Assembly: GCA_013397795.1 (NCBI GenBank)
Contig: VZTJ01000764.1
Span: 494,854 to 558,853 of the forward strand
DNA: 64,000 bases
Direction of reading: 5' to 3'
From: Orthonyx spaldingii
Lineage: Eukaryota; Chordata; Aves; Passeriformes; Orthonychidae
The notes under the pieces were generated by a model. It was not told where the DNA came from and did not search any database. It saw only the letters and a program-made list of their open reading frames with translations. The position numbers and the translations under genes are program-made. Shown here piece by piece: positions 31,901 through 44,354 of the stretch. Numbering within the stretch: position 1 is the stretch's first letter; each line of letters starts with the position of its first letter.

Positions 31901-33504
31901 TGTGAGTAATTTCATTTTCCCAGCGCTTTAAGGACTGTTAAATGTCATGTAAAAATTGTCAGCTTTTCCAGAAAATAATTAAAATTTAGGGACAAATTCT
32001 CATGAGCCATCTACATTTACCTAATAAATTCCAAAGATACAGAAGATAAACAAAAGCAGTAAGTTTATCAGCTGTGCAATAAATCCGTATATAGAGAGCA
32101 TCAGCACTCTCAAATACCGAAATCAGTTTCACAATTATACAATGTTATCTTTTAAAGGGAAGACTCAAAACATATCAGGATGAAGTGCTAAACTATGCAC
32201 ATGCACCTACCTCTGTAACCGTGTCCTGTGGAATAGTGGCAAAGTTTGGAGAGGAAAATGTGAATCCACTATCAGTTCCAGCATCATATGGAAATAGATC
32301 TACTGATACTTCATCCACCCAGTGGTCTCCTTCACAGAGGTTTAGGCTGTCAATACCCACAAACCAGTCGGGGCTTGGAACAATTCGTACAACAAATGAA
32401 ACCTAATGAAACAAAATGATCCGTCAGGATTGCATCACTTGCTTTGGAATGCTTCAGTCCTGCTGATAATAATTTTAATTCAAAGTTCTTGAAATAATGT
32501 CATTATGCTCTTTCACTTTAAAGAAGCTGTACAGTGCTACCTGCAATGTGACCTGCTTTCTAGTAACTCTTTTTCATTATATTGTTCCTACAAGTGAGAA
32601 CTCAAATATTTAATTTTGGTTGCTGGTGACATAAAATAAACTTTTGAAATGAATGTGTACATTTACTTACTAAGGGATGTCTTGGATGAGCTTCTAATTC
32701 AGTAGAGGTTTGTCCTGTACCACTGGAAATTGCAGGAGCAGAGAAGATTCCATGTACACTCTGAATTTTCTCTCCAGCTTCTTCTATTTCTTTCATTAAT
32801 ACCCATGCTTCACCCTTTTCAGCAAAATCACGTACACCGTTGCTGGCATATTCATTTTTCTTCCACATGCTGTAGTCAGAACTATGAGTAACACCTATTT
32901 GAGTGAATACATGGCATGACATAAAAGTCTGATTGAGAATGTCCCTATTTCTTCTTGTTTTCTGTTTTATTTCGGAGGTTAAAAAAAATGTGTATAAAAT
33001 TGAGTGAGCACTAAAACATTTGGCTTAATCGCTGTTTGTTTCAGCTGCAGCCAATTGAAAACAGAAGTCAATTGAAAACAGTTGCAGATTTTTGAAAACA
33101 TTGTGGGTACTTCAATATCTGCATTTCATTCTTAATAATTTCATTCTTCGGCCTTCCTCCACCTCACCCCCCTNNNNNNNNCCCCCCTTTTTCATTAGTT
33201 ATCTTATATAACTATTGAGAAAAAAAGATCACAGAGGTCAAGAGACTTATCTGCTCTCAAAACTGTACATACTTCACTTACCTAGCAAGGATGACCACTG
33301 TGCTGGGGGCCTATAGAGTGGATACTGCTTAGGGAAAGCAGTTTGACTCCATTTCCCTGTGAAGATTATCCTGTACTTAGCAAGTTCCTGTGCTGTGCAA
33401 AGAGAATCATCCCCCACAGGCAGGCTGTTGGCATAGCCCAGTATTGTTACAAGTACTGTCCAGATAACTTTACAGGAGCAGTAGACAAACATGAGGTTTT
33501 CCAT
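28787..33504 (-). CDS. SPON2: spondin-2 (mindin), extracellular matrix protein
   Basis: Spondin-2 is a secreted matrix protein that binds integrins and microbial surface glycans and helps innate immune cells and neurite outgrowth (family knowledge). Five coding exons, 33282-33504, 32671-32894, 32211-32402, 31029-31203 and 28787-28965, sum to 993 nt: 330 aa plus stop against 331 in human. Phases agree throughout. A signal peptide occupies about residues 1-28. The spondin (FS) domain follows, with near-identical blocks such as FTGKWSQTAFPKQYPL, RPPAQWSSLLG, HSSDYSMW, SAPAISSGTGQTS, FVVRIVPSPDWFVG and YDAGTDSGFTFSSPNFATIP. The C-terminal thrombospondin type 1 repeat (about 273-330) has W282-x-x-W285 and six cysteines (277, 288, 292, 315, 324, 329). 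The protein ends EPENCV as in mammals. An 8-base assembly gap falls in intron 1, outside the coding sequence. Confidence 0.98.
28966..31028 (-). other. SPON2: SPON2 last intron
   Basis: This is about 2.1 kb of AT-rich intron. I see no repeats, exons or RNA genes of note. Confidence 0.7.
31029..31203 (-). CDS. SPON2: SPON2 coding exon 4
   Basis: This exon is 175 nt long, with acceptor CTTCACAG and donor GTAAGTG. It begins ITCSSPSHPANSFYYPKLK and ends NEIIDSVS in phase 1. The linker part is the least conserved of the protein. Confidence 0.95.
32211..32402 (-). CDS. SPON2: SPON2 coding exon 3
   Basis: This exon is 192 nt (64 codons) long, with acceptor TTCATTAG and donor GTAGGT. It encodes VSFVVRIVPSPDWFVGIDSL, DLFPYDAGTDSGFTF and ATIPQDTVTE. 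Confidence 0.97.
32671..32894 (-). CDS. SPON2: SPON2 coding exon 2
   Basis: This exon is 224 nt long, with acceptor CAAATAG and donor GTAAGT. It begins VTHSSDYSMWKKNEYASNG and ends LEAHPRHPL in phase 0. Very close to mammalian spondin-2. Confidence 0.97.
33174..33181. other. assembly gap or undetermined bases (8 N)
   Basis: Eight N sit between two C-runs in the first SPON2 intron, just past the first coding exon. The C-run on each side suggests a hard-to-sequence poly-C tract. No coding base is affected. Confidence 1.
33282..33504 (-). CDS. SPON2: SPON2 first coding exon (signal peptide, start of spondin domain)
   Basis: The ATG is at 33502-33504, giving MENLMFVYCSC and a hydrophobic stretch WTVLVTILGYA. 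The exon ends WSSLLG in phase 1 at donor GTAAGTG. A possible acceptor (TGTGGAAG) lies a few bases upstream of the ATG, implying at least one upstream non-coding exon. A second in-frame ATG four codons on could also be used. Confidence 0.93.
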
Positions 33505-34310
33505 TCCCTTCCACACGAAAACAAAAAGAAAAAATGTTAGCCATATTAGTCACTCTAAACTCAAAAATTAATAACAGTTACCTAATAAAGTGTAATGTGG
33601 CATAAGTTATAGCCAAAGAGAAAGCAGAAATCTGAAACACTAAAAATTGTTATGCTTATGAAAACATTACAATACTGCTTTCAGATTTGTTATTTCCATG
33701 CTATATACTACAAACCTGTAATTTTACCTGGGACAAGTGTTTCTAATGAAAATGAAAATAAAAATATCTTATCCTTGTCCATAGTACTACCTCAGAGAAA
33801 AATCTGTTTCTGATTTTCTTTTGAAATCTGATTAGAGTCACATCTTGATTTAATTAGAGTAGCAACTGTTTCTGTGGAAAACATTAGTGGTATATTTATT
33901 CTCCTAAAGATTAAATTGCAGGTTACTTTGCCAAAAGAAATGATTTATTTTAAATTTGTGTTCTACAAAGGCTGTTTTATAGCATAACATTTAAAGTCAA
34001 ATACATTTCATATTTATATAAATTACTTTGCTGTCATAATGTGAATTAAAAACATTGTAATTCCTTTAGATTGTTTAAACTACACAGTTTTTAAAAATCT
34101 GTATATTTTTAAAGTTACTGTCATAGGTTGTGCAAATTTTGTTTCTAATTTAACATGGTAATTTCATCAGACTGTTGAACTCCACCAAATATTTAAAATA
34201 ACAGCCTCAAAAACTGATTTTTAAATGTTTTTGTCCTTTGAGAAAACTATACAAACTTAAGTAAATCACTAATAATATATTAGTTTGCAAAAATAGCTAT
34301 GAATACTCAC

Positions 34311-34373
34311 TAAATATTCCTCTGGAGCACTGGCAGGGGGAGAGCACCTGCTTTTGCTGGCAGCTGAGTTGGT
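34311..34373 (-). other. SPON2: candidate 5' non-coding exon of SPON2
   Basis: This 63-nt segment is flanked on the minus strand by a strong acceptor (TTCTCTTGCAG) and a consensus donor (GTGAGT). It lies about 0.8 kb upstream of the first coding exon, and is more GC-rich than its surroundings. One frame is open through it (TNSAASKSRCSPPASAPEEYL apart from one residue), but its phase does not obviously join the SPON2 ATG exon. A spliced 5' UTR exon is the simplest reading; human SPON2 also has upstream non-coding exons. Confidence 0.45.
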
Positions 34374-37300
34374 CTGCAAGAGAAGACAGTAGGAGTCTTG
34401 CTATTTATGCCTGAAGAGGGTCCCTTTGGTCCAACAATCATTGCAATCTTTAGACTTTCCAGGTTTGCAGAAATCATGCCATCTTCTTGTTTGCAATGCC
34501 TTTGGATGGACTAGCAGAGGTTTCCTGTCTGTCAGCTGGTTCAGGTTCCTTATCAGAAGACTGAGATGCCGAAAAGACAAAATGTTTTTAAAAATACCTT
34601 GGATTCTTAGTAACAGTTTGAGTTTTCTGGTGCCTTTACAGTTCTCTGCTCTTATTAATGCCTCCAAGCTATACAAATGAACTGATTCCAACACTGACAT
34701 AGTTCTAGTGAATACTCTTTAAATGAGAAACATGTTTTCTTGTAAGTTTTATTGTCTGACAGATGCTCCTTCCAAACATTTACAGAGAGCTTGCTCACTC
34801 TCACACACCATATGTATGTGTTCAAATAAAAGGGGTGAGGCAGCTAAAAATGTCAAGTGGAAAAAAAAGTTACATTTCATAATTGCACATACTCACACAG
34901 ACTGTGTCTCCTGCAAATATGAATTAATTTAAAGTAGTACAGTGTATATTTTTGTGTGTACAGTACTGTATGCTGGATGATGAAAGGGCTCTGTAACGTT
35001 GTGGTTTCTTTGGAAAGAGTGGTTTTGGGAAGCTCAGAGATTTTTCATAGCTGTCTGCAGAGTGAAAAACCCCAAATAAAAATCTCATTATTACAGTTAA
35101 ATCATACATCCTCTGTAGCACGGTACATATACCTACATCACTAAAACTGTTTAAATTGTTTATGAAAAAATATGCATTATACAGTGACCCAATTAAAAAA
35201 ATGATGTTTAATCTTTATTTTATTTTCCCCATCACCTTTCAAATAAGGGGGAAAAAAAAGGCTTTGTGCCAAACCTGTAAGGTTAACAAATGCTACGGTG
35301 GCTGATCAGCAAAGGAAATTCAAAATTTTACAGTGAACTATGAAAATAATATTTCATAGAGTTTTCTTTAGAAATTGTGAGCAATGTCACTTAAGTGCTT
35401 CCCCAGATCTCTAACATGAGGGTCCAGCATATGGGAAAAAACCCAAACAAACCCAGTTATTTTCCAGATGCAGCTCCCAAAGCATCACAGGTTCGGCATA
35501 CACACCATACAGCTTCAGTGACACGCTGCTGTCCACCAAACAACACGTCTGAGCTTTGTGGCACTTTAGCTGGAAACTTCCCTCCCACCCTGTGCTAAAG
35601 CCAAGCCAGGAGGTGAATAAACTGGGATGTCTGGATGGAATTTCCATCGATTATTCTGCTGACAAAATGGAATCTATTGCAAGTTTCAACATAGATGGAT
35701 ACAGCACCTATAGCCCCAATTCTTCTGTATCTGGATAGATGCAGGAATCCTGTAGCAGGTTAAGCCATCTAGACATGGACATGCCCTTTATTTCCAAGGT
35801 CCCTTCCTCCATCCTATGTTAATGGTATGTTTTCCATCATTGATTTCTCTTCCAGGAGCCGGACTCCACTAAGAAAAAGAGCAGAGAGCCTTCATGGATA
35901 CTTTTATACAAGTTCTTTGAGTGTCTGTTGAAGGATGATACTTGAACTACATCCAGCTCACTCCCTCCTATGCACGAGATTCCAGATCCACAGGTTTCTT
36001 AGAGATTTTAGTTGAATGACATTCAGCCCTTGCTGCCCTCTAGAACTACACAAAGGTCCCACAAGTTTAAAAGTGTATTGCCCTGTGTATTGTTAAAGCT
36101 ACTTAAGGCTTGCTTATTTATTATTAAATAGCTGTAAACGTCAGTAGGTTTTGCTGTCTATCTTCACAATTACTGAGCCAGTGAACTTCACATACTGAAA
36201 CATGCTGTGGCACTGCCAGGACAACACGTAAAATGAGAACAAAGCAACTAGCTCTGGGTCTGGCACAGAAATATTTAATATATCAGAGTAGCCTTTTCCT
36301 GTCGAAGATAAATTGCTGGCAAAAGGCACATCACCACACTAGATTATTCTGGTTCCATGACTACGTGTTATGAATGTACCCAGGAACAGGACAATACATG
36401 CAGGGTACATAACTTGGTACTGGACCTTTTCCTGTTTACAATGAGGGCTTTACCATGACAGATTTCTCAGGATTAAATTCTTCAGGACCTAGAGCCTCAT
36501 TCTTATCATTGTTGAATTCATAATGAAATCATTGGGCAAAAATACTGTAAATTTATTTAATTATCTTGTCTCCCTGCCCCCTGCTCCCTGAGGCTGAGTG
36601 AAGGGAGGGGGAAAAAAAAGAAAAAACCATGCAGAGTAATGTCAGAAAATCCTAACTTGAAGACTCACTGTCCTACTTCTTTAAATAGAAACTGTGCTAA
36701 GCATAATCAGTCTCTGACATTGTGAAGGACATCAAAACACCAAATGTGTCTCGTAGATGGGAAGGAAAAGAAAGAACAGAAAAAAGGCAAATTTCCACTC
36801 AATGGATTACTTTCATGGCTGGGAACCACAGAGGCCAAATTTCTGTGGGCCAGCAGTAGGAGAAAAAAATTGCTGTGGGATCAGAACCTATGCTTGCATT
36901 CCTTCTTCAGTTTTTATGTCCCATTAGGAAGCTGCTGAAAACTCATGGAAAACTGGAAAAAAGAGTTTCCATTTAGAAACAAAATTGCCCGTATTACAAA
37001 TGTATTTTTTCTTTCTCTTTTTCGGCAAAATAGCTTTTGTTTTTCACATTTCTGTCTCTTCAGGTACACCTATTTTCTATCCACATATATATCTCTAGAG
37101 ACCCCAAATGCTGGAGGGATTAGTTATACAAAGCTTGTTTTACTTAAGCATCAGTACCAAAGTGTGCCTTGGGTTAAATTTTGCTTGCAGAAGTGTGCAA
37201 CTTCTGCTGTTTCTTGTCAATATGACAACAGTTTTACAGTTTCTGCAGTCTTTACCAAGATTCAGAAGATGAAAGCTGGAAAGTATAAAACAAAAATGGT

Positions 37301-39605
37301 GTCCAGATACTTCTGGTTTTTAAATGTCAGTCATAATTTTGTCTAAAATAGTCTGTATTTTTTATAACCAACAATAATTGAAGAAATGAGAAAAGAAAAA
37401 CAAAAAACTATTTAAAAATACAGTAGTATCATCAGTTTCATGTTGGCCCTGGAATCATTTACACTGTATGGAAACATTTAAATGAGCATGTTCAGGCTAT
37501 CACACAGGAATACAGCACATTAAAATAATGTAAATTCCATTTTTGATTAGTCAGAGAATAATTTAACCCTTTTTCTGGCAAGCAACCAAATTGCCATGAT
37601 TAGTTATGACTTTTCTATTAAACCGTAAGATTAAGGGAAAGGAAACTTTACCAAAATGATTGACCTGAAGTTAGTTTGCCCAGCTTTACTCAAAACAGAA
37701 GCTCCAAAGTTTTTGTATTTATATTCCTGAGGTATTAACACACATTTCAATTTTGCTGAAACAATTTCCATCCTGATGATAACAAGTATATGTGCAAGTT
37801 TGATATTCACAGGCTGCTTAACATGCTTATGACTAGCTAGAATCTCTTTGTCTACCAAGAAAAACATAACATTGTATTACTGAAGAAGGATTATTCAGCC
37901 ATACTTTCTCTCCTGTAGTTACCATGGAGACACATACAATTATGGACACTCAGCAATGCCAAGGGTTTACAGTCAAAACCCTCTAAGCTCTAAATTGTAA
38001 AATCTCAGGACCAGAGTGGCAAACAGGAGAATATTTTATGATGGAGAAATTGTGATATTGGTTTGGGAGCTTTCACAAAATAAAGCGTTTACATAGGAGA
38101 GTAAAGTACTCCTGATACTGGATGGTACAGCAGTAGTGAAGGCAGCTTTAATCTTTATTAATCTTTTGGGATAAAAATTTACTTTGCAGATTAAGGTACA
38201 TAAAGTAAGTACAAGCATACAAACTAAATATGTACACTGCAACTACATATAATGGAGGTCTAGTTATTTTAGTTGATAGAATCTAGAGAACTGTTCAGCT
38301 CACCCTTTAATCCATACAATATTTGACCAAATTAATAATTGATGAGCAGTTCTCTGGTCTCCACTCACTGTATGGATTAGTCCTCCATTGATCCTACCTC
38401 CCATGGAAGCATCCAAGTTACAGATCCAGGCATCTCTACCTTTATTCAGGGCTCACTGAGAGTTCAAGCCAAGATAAGGAAAGGGATGAGGAAAAATACC
38501 AGTCTTCTTGACCACAATGGCACTCATCAGCATCAAAAACCTTGCCTGTCATCTTCTCCATTCTTCTGTCATTTGTATTAAAACACTTCCTAGTACTGAA
38601 ACACCTAATATGTAGCCCAGCTCTAGCTGACCAAATCAAGGTCCCCCATGACAATGACCAGGGGTTATGTTTCTCTAGTACCCCATGTGTATGACTTCCC
38701 TTAATAGTCACCTTCACCAGCAGCTTTGATTTCCTGATCTATCACTTATCATATGAACTCACAAGTTGTCTTCCACTGTAAGCTCAGAGCAGTTTTCTCC
38801 TGTCTCCTGACAGTCCTTCAGTATAATATGTAAAGTTGGTCATTCTTGGCTCTCAGAAATTATTCCTGATGACCTAACCACCAAGGTTATCTATCCAATC
38901 CATCTGTAGCACAAACCATGAGATCTTGTAATCTGCTTTATGGGTAAAGAGGAGTTATCTTGGCAGCAATTAACTCAATTGGAAATGAATAATTTAAATC
39001 CTCTCTGCCAGCTCAGCAGCTAAATCACAAATTGGGAGCCTCCTTCCTATACTGTGGCTAATGGTCGTGGTAGGAATGAAGCAGACTCACAGGGATCATC
39101 CACTCAGGCAGCTCCTTCATCATGGACTTCAGCATCTTTCAGCCCACTGCATACCTGCCAATGCCTCTTTTTGCTTCCAGAGGCCTTTGCAGCAGGATAT
39201 TGGAGAAGGAATTCATGCTATCTTTTTATCCACAAAACCTCCACAGATCTGAGGAAAACAAACCCAGCTTCTTTGTCTCGTTCATCAGATATGCTGAGCT
39301 GTGGATGAGGGTCAGCTTTCAGAGCACTGGGATAACCTGTGGTATGCCTGCACCAGCAGCTTTAGCTCCCTGGACTGTACAGCCTGCATGACTCAACAGA
39401 ACTCTGGAACAAGCTAAATGTTTAGGAAATGCTGAAGGTAAATCTTGCAGACCTGAGTTGAACACTTGCAGGGATCCCTGCTTTTAAATTTACTTCAGGT
39501 ATCTGCAGGAAACCTATAACTGAAATAAAAATTGCTCTGAAGGGAATCTAATGTGTATTGCACTACAGTTTCATTAGAGTAGAAGATGGGTATTTTTGTG
39601 GAATT

Positions 39606-39606
<1 letters not shown>
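34374..39606. other. region upstream of SPON2, no gene recognised
   Basis: This stretch holds scattered short ORFs only, the longest being 133 codons on the plus strand at 36945-37346 with no recognisable domain. No conserved exon of a known neighbour such as CTBP1 is seen. Confidence 0.5.

Positions 39607-39642
<36 letters not shown>
39607..39642 (+). repeat. (CA)18 microsatellite
   Basis: Eighteen uninterrupted CA units, followed by a short A-run. It is likely polymorphic. Confidence 0.98.
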
Positions 39643-39644
<2 letters not shown>

Positions 39645-40849
39645 GTAAACAAAAAAAAAAAGTTTTGATTGCCATATTAATTTATTCTCTCATTCTTCGG
39701 TGAGATTGAGTAGGCATCCTGTGTAGAAATCTCTGTGATAATTTCAAGATGGTATTTTGTCAGTTTTAGATTCTTGTTCCACAGTTTCCAATGTAAAGAA
39801 ATTTGGGATTTTTTTTGGTTGGACTTCATTCATTTCACATGCTCTTGTTGCTAGTGGAATTGCCATTATTTCTAAAACTTGCTTGTTAGTAAATTCAGTG
39901 GTTTTCTGTTATATCATAGAGAATATTTAATATAGCTGTCTATGCAATAGGTTTAAGAAGAGAACTGAAAACTGGCTATGGAGAACAGGACAAAGCTACA
40001 GCAGTATAATTAAAAGAATAAAAATTAATTTTCATTTTGTGAAAAATATGGATTGCATCTTCCAGCAAATCAAATCTTCCTATTGTAGCTTTCAATTCCT
40101 TTCTAAGGTGAAATGAGCTTGGGCCATTAACATTTGAACTTCTTGTTTGCCATTGAATTTCCACTAGAAAAAGATTTAAACACTGCAAAGCTAGTTTTCA
40201 AAGTGTTGACTTTCTAAGACCAATCTGATGATTTCTTTGCCTTGTAGAAATGTCAGCCCTTTACCTCTGTGACAATACTGTAGGCCACCAAATTATATTT
40301 CTAAAGTAGCCACCATCAGTGCCACTGTTTGCTTATATTATGTCTTGCTTCACAGACAGCTTCGTTGATTTATCTTGGGTTTTTTTCAAAGGTCTTAAAC
40401 GATAGCTGTGGAGTTATTAGAGTTACATCTTTAATTCATGTGAATAATGAGATACTGAAGAAAATGAATTGGTCTTTTCTGGGAAGCCATCCATACATCA
40501 CAGTTTGGACATAGATGCGTTAACTGCCACCACAGCACGGTATCTTCTTCCCACCTCAGGACTGGTGAGGAGTCAATGCAGAATCAGGGTCGCATTGAAA
40601 TGAGGAGTTGTGTTCTGTCAGAGTGGCACCACATTTTTGGGACCAAGGTATAATTATTTACCTTCTGCCATGGAAATTATATAGGAAAATCAGTAAAGCT
40701 TTTCTGCTTACATGTAAAATTCTGTCATCATTCCTTAGCTTGCTTGTGAATAGGATCTAATCGCACTAAGAAAAACAAGGAATTTCGAATTTAATGACAG
40801 CTGATATATAATAGGTTATGTCATTCAAGGGCATAAGAAGATCTTATAG

Positions 40850-41372
40850 TAGAGACTGCAAGCACTTGTTGCATTCAGCATTCATTAGACTTCATCTAGA
40901 GTGTTTTTTCCAGTTTTTCGACCTCACTTAACCTCCATACAAGGCAGATATTGATAAACTCGAGTCAGCTCAGTGGATAGCAACCAAGCTTTGTTCAGCC
41001 TGGAGAAGGGAAGGTGATCAAGGCATCCTGATAGTAGCCTCCCAGTGCTTGTAGGGAGGTCACCAAGATGAAGCTGGATGCTTCACAGTGGTGGGTATTG
41101 AGAGGATAAGGGTTGATTGGTATATATTGAGGCAAGAGAGGTTCAGACTGGATACAAATAAAAATGTTTTCACCATCGTAACAGGCAAGCGGTGGATTTG
41201 TTGGCCCAAGGATGCAGGGCAGTCTCCGTCCTTGGGGACTGTAAGATGAGACAGGACAAAGCCATGAGCAGCCTGATTGAATTTCAAAACTGACCCTGCT
41301 TTGAGCAGGAGATTGGACAAGAGACCTTCTGAAGTCCCTTATAACTTGAACTATCCTATGATCTTATATTAT
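40850..41372 (+). mobile_element. CR1 retrotransposon, truncated 3' part
   Basis: The segment follows the CR1 3' consensus in order: TTCAGCCTGGAGAAGGGAAG, the AGTGCTTGTAGGGAGGTCA block, GGTTCAGACTGGATA, CAAAATTGACCCTG-like text and finally GGAGATTGGACAAGA with ACTATCCTATGATCTT at the end. It is 5'-truncated and diverged. The ORF on the opposite strand is an artefact of it. Confidence 0.85.
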
Positions 41373-43524
41373 GAAGAAAATTTGTTTCTGATATTACTTC
41401 AATGTTTCAGGTACTGGCAAGAAATTCTCACCTGTCTAATAATCTCATAGGTTCTCTCCACATCTGAGATTTATCTTTGCTAATAAAGGGAATGCAATTG
41501 TAGAAGTGAGGTTTGTAAAGGAGGAGGATGTGGGACTGATGATATGAACACATCTAAGCCGTACAATGGAATCCAGTGCAGAATTCCCTGAGTTAGAACG
41601 AACCAGCCTCTCTCCAAAACTCACTATGCTAAAGTTAAAGGAACATGGAGAATATGGAGCTAATAAATTGACTGAGAGGTGGGATCTATACTTGCAGAAG
41701 CAGGGTGATAAACCAGTTATGTTTCTTTTGGGTCCTGGGGAAAGCCCCTTCATCTGCCCATTGTTCCATGACAGCAGCTTCCACAGAGGTGATGATGTGC
41801 TTGTGGAGGGTCTCTGGCTGAAACACAAGTATCACTGTAGAGAACTAAATGCTTGCCAAAACAGAGTTTATTATGGGAAACTTCACTTTTGTGACCTCCT
41901 CGCAATCAGTAACCAGGAGGTTTTTATGGTCTTTTATAAATGTTGAGAAATCAACTCCTATGGAATGGATATTCTTAATTAAGAAAAGTGCTAATATTAT
42001 CATCCATTCTCATTTAAACCCTTTGAACTGGGAGGTTCTCATAGATACATTGTGCTGCATATAGAAATTCTTGGGTTTTTTACTTGGTTATGCACATGCC
42101 CCAATGCACAGAAAGAAACATTCAAAAGAATTACCAACTCTGACAGCAGGAAAGAAGTAGCTTTCATGACATATATACCCAAGAGCACAAAAGGTTTTAA
42201 CAGTAGCGTAGAGCAGAAGAAGCAAGATTATTAAATGTAAGACATTACTGTTTCTAACCACAGGCCAATATCACTTGTCTACAACCAAAAACTTGCTCTT
42301 CCCCAGAAATATTGAACAAAATAAAATGTTCTGTTTGCCCTTCAGTTCTCAACAAAACTCAAGGGAATGCAAACTGTAAGAACAAATATTTTCTAAATTG
42401 GTGTTTTTGCCAGCATTGAAGAAAGTGAAATTATATTAAAAAAAAAAAAAAAAAAAAAGAGTTTGTTGTTTTGAAATTGCAGAAGACAGCTGGTTAAATG
42501 ATGGGTTATATGATTTCTTGCAATTTTTACTGCTGTTTCAAGTCTCTGCATTATTAATAATTATAAGTGCCTGAGTGTGAATTTTATTTATCAATTATTA
42601 CAGTGAAAAAGTGAACTCCATAACAAGATGACAAATTTAAGTTTTCTCCATTGTATTCTGCCTTAAGTACAAATTAGGTTGAAATTGATATCAATTTATA
42701 TCTCAGGAAGCTTTGCTGCTCATTTACTTCTTTTTTTTCTAAAACTGAATCAGTGTCAAGCATCATGCTAGGACACACTGTATTGCTAGAAATGCTTGAA
42801 CAGATTTTTAATTTTGAAGCACTGGTATAAATATTAATTAGCATCCATAGAAACACTCCACAATTATGTCAATGTGAAGATAATCTGAATCTGACCTATT
42901 CTTTTAAATAATGTAAAGCTCATATTGTAATTCCTTTTGTCAATAGAAAAGTCATTGCCCAGACCACATTTTAATTAACCACCCTGAATTCCTTTTGCAG
43001 ATTCAATTAAGGAAAGATATTATTCTTCACTTCTTGCCCTAACCTGTCCTTCAAAGTGACTGCAAGTTTACTGATATGTTCTCAGTTATGGATTCTGACT
43101 AACTGTTCTAGCAGTTGTTTGGACAACATGTTGTAATTATGCATAAAATGCATTATTAGAAAAAAGAAAAAAAAAAAAACCCATTAAAATGTTAGTTACC
43201 CTTAAAACTGAGGTTAAGTAAGCACAGAACTGGGTAAGGACTTCAGTAATCATCTACACACCTTTCTTTCTGAGTCCCCACATTTCATTTTCTGTATGTG
43301 CAGTAATAGCCCTATACAACATTTTTGACATTCCTAACTGTCCCTAGAATTGTTGAAAGAGAAAAAGCCAGAAGAATGAAAACCAGAAATCTACAAGCAT
43401 TGATTTACTCATCTAAATAACAGGCCCAATACTCTGTAATGAATTAATTGATTCCTAAATATTTTGTGAACAATGTCCAATTCCATTCGGTATATATTCA
43501 ATAATATGGATCAGTTTATTTTCT
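41373..43524. other. no gene recognised
   Basis: Overlapping ORFs of about 126 codons on both strands near 41445-41946 have no recognisable domain. A 21-nt A-run lies at 42438-42458. Otherwise unremarkable. Confidence 0.5.
42438..42458 (+). repeat. poly(A) run
   Basis: Twenty-one consecutive A. No retrocopy could be identified just upstream of it. Confidence 0.9.
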
Positions 43525-43850
43525 AGAATCATAGAAACACCAGTTGGGGGAGATCTCTGGGGATGTCTTGTCCAGCCTCTTACTGAAAGCAGGGCTGTCA
43601 CCTAACCAGGGCAGGCCAGCTCTGCCTGTGTCTGGCTGAGTCAGAGCTTTGCAGTTCTGAAAAGCACCAGGGGTGGAGATTTCCACCACCTCCCCGTGTA
43701 ACCAGCTCCACACCACATTCCATGTGGGAGTTTTCCTCCTCGGCAGACTGAGCCTCCCAAGGTGCATCTATGGCTGTTGTCCCTCCCTACATCACCTGCC
43801 AATACTGAGGGGAGAGCAGATTCCTTGTTTGCCTTGTTGGCCACTCCACT
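43525..43850 (-). mobile_element. CR1 retrotransposon 3' fragment
   Basis: On the plus strand it starts AGAATCATAGAAACACCAG, the reverse of a CR1 3' end. It continues through CTTGTCCAGCCTCTTACTGA and a block giving CACCACCTCCCCGTG, typical of an inverted CR1. The minus-strand ORFs here (83 and 67 codons) come from it. Confidence 0.7.
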
Positions 43851-43948
43851 GATTAAATATTGTCAGAAATTTACCAACAATGCCATGTTTCATCAAGTGC
43901 TTTATGTTTATAACACATTGTAGTATGATATAAAGGAAAGGCTTTTAC

Positions 43949-44354
43949 CTTTTTTCAAGTGTGGATCCTCTGCCTTTTCCCAGAGTCCTGAAGTCTTTCT
44001 CTGAGGCTTCTTTCAACCAGCCTTTGATAGTGACCAATACTCTGTTTAACATATTTCTTTTCTGTTGCATCTCCTTATTTTTATGTTCACTATTTTGAAA
44101 ATTTTGATCATCCCCAGCAAAAATATAAATATTTTTTCCTTTAATAATCATCCCAGTGATATAGGAACTGATATAAATACAAGCAGTCATTTCATTGCAT
44201 CTATAGGCAGTAAATCTTTCCTGATTGTTAACATGAGGTGCTACCTTTACAGATGCTACCAATAGTAACAGTAGTGCCTGGTTTTTCCCCACAACAATAA
44301 AATAAAATAACATATTTCTGATAACAACAGTTCGTAAAATCTGCTGTGTAATTT
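43949..44354 (-). other. exon-like open segment of unknown nature
   Basis: On the minus strand, a 406-nt segment between an acceptor (TTACCTTCAG) and a donor-like AAAAAAG-GTAAAAG is open in one frame for about 135 codons (phase 1 in, phase 2 out). The peptide has a hydrophobic patch (QALLLLLVASVKV), then a hydrophilic basic part rich in K, E and N (KGWLKEASEKDFRTLGKG). I do not recognise it. About one ORF of this length is expected by chance in 64 kb of such DNA, so confidence is low. Confidence 0.2.

Noticed and set aside
36945..37346. 133-codon plus-strand ORF
   Set aside because: Low-complexity aromatic and serine-rich translation, no splice context, no known family; treated as chance.
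40850..41372. ORF opposite the CR1 copy at 41060-41320
   Set aside because: Explained entirely by the retrotransposon sequence.
41445..41946. Overlapping ORFs of about 126 codons on both strands
   Set aside because: Simultaneously open opposite frames with no domain, next to a CR1 copy; no support for a gene.
43516..43844. Minus-strand ORFs of 83 and 67 codons
   Set aside because: They are translations of an inverted CR1 fragment.
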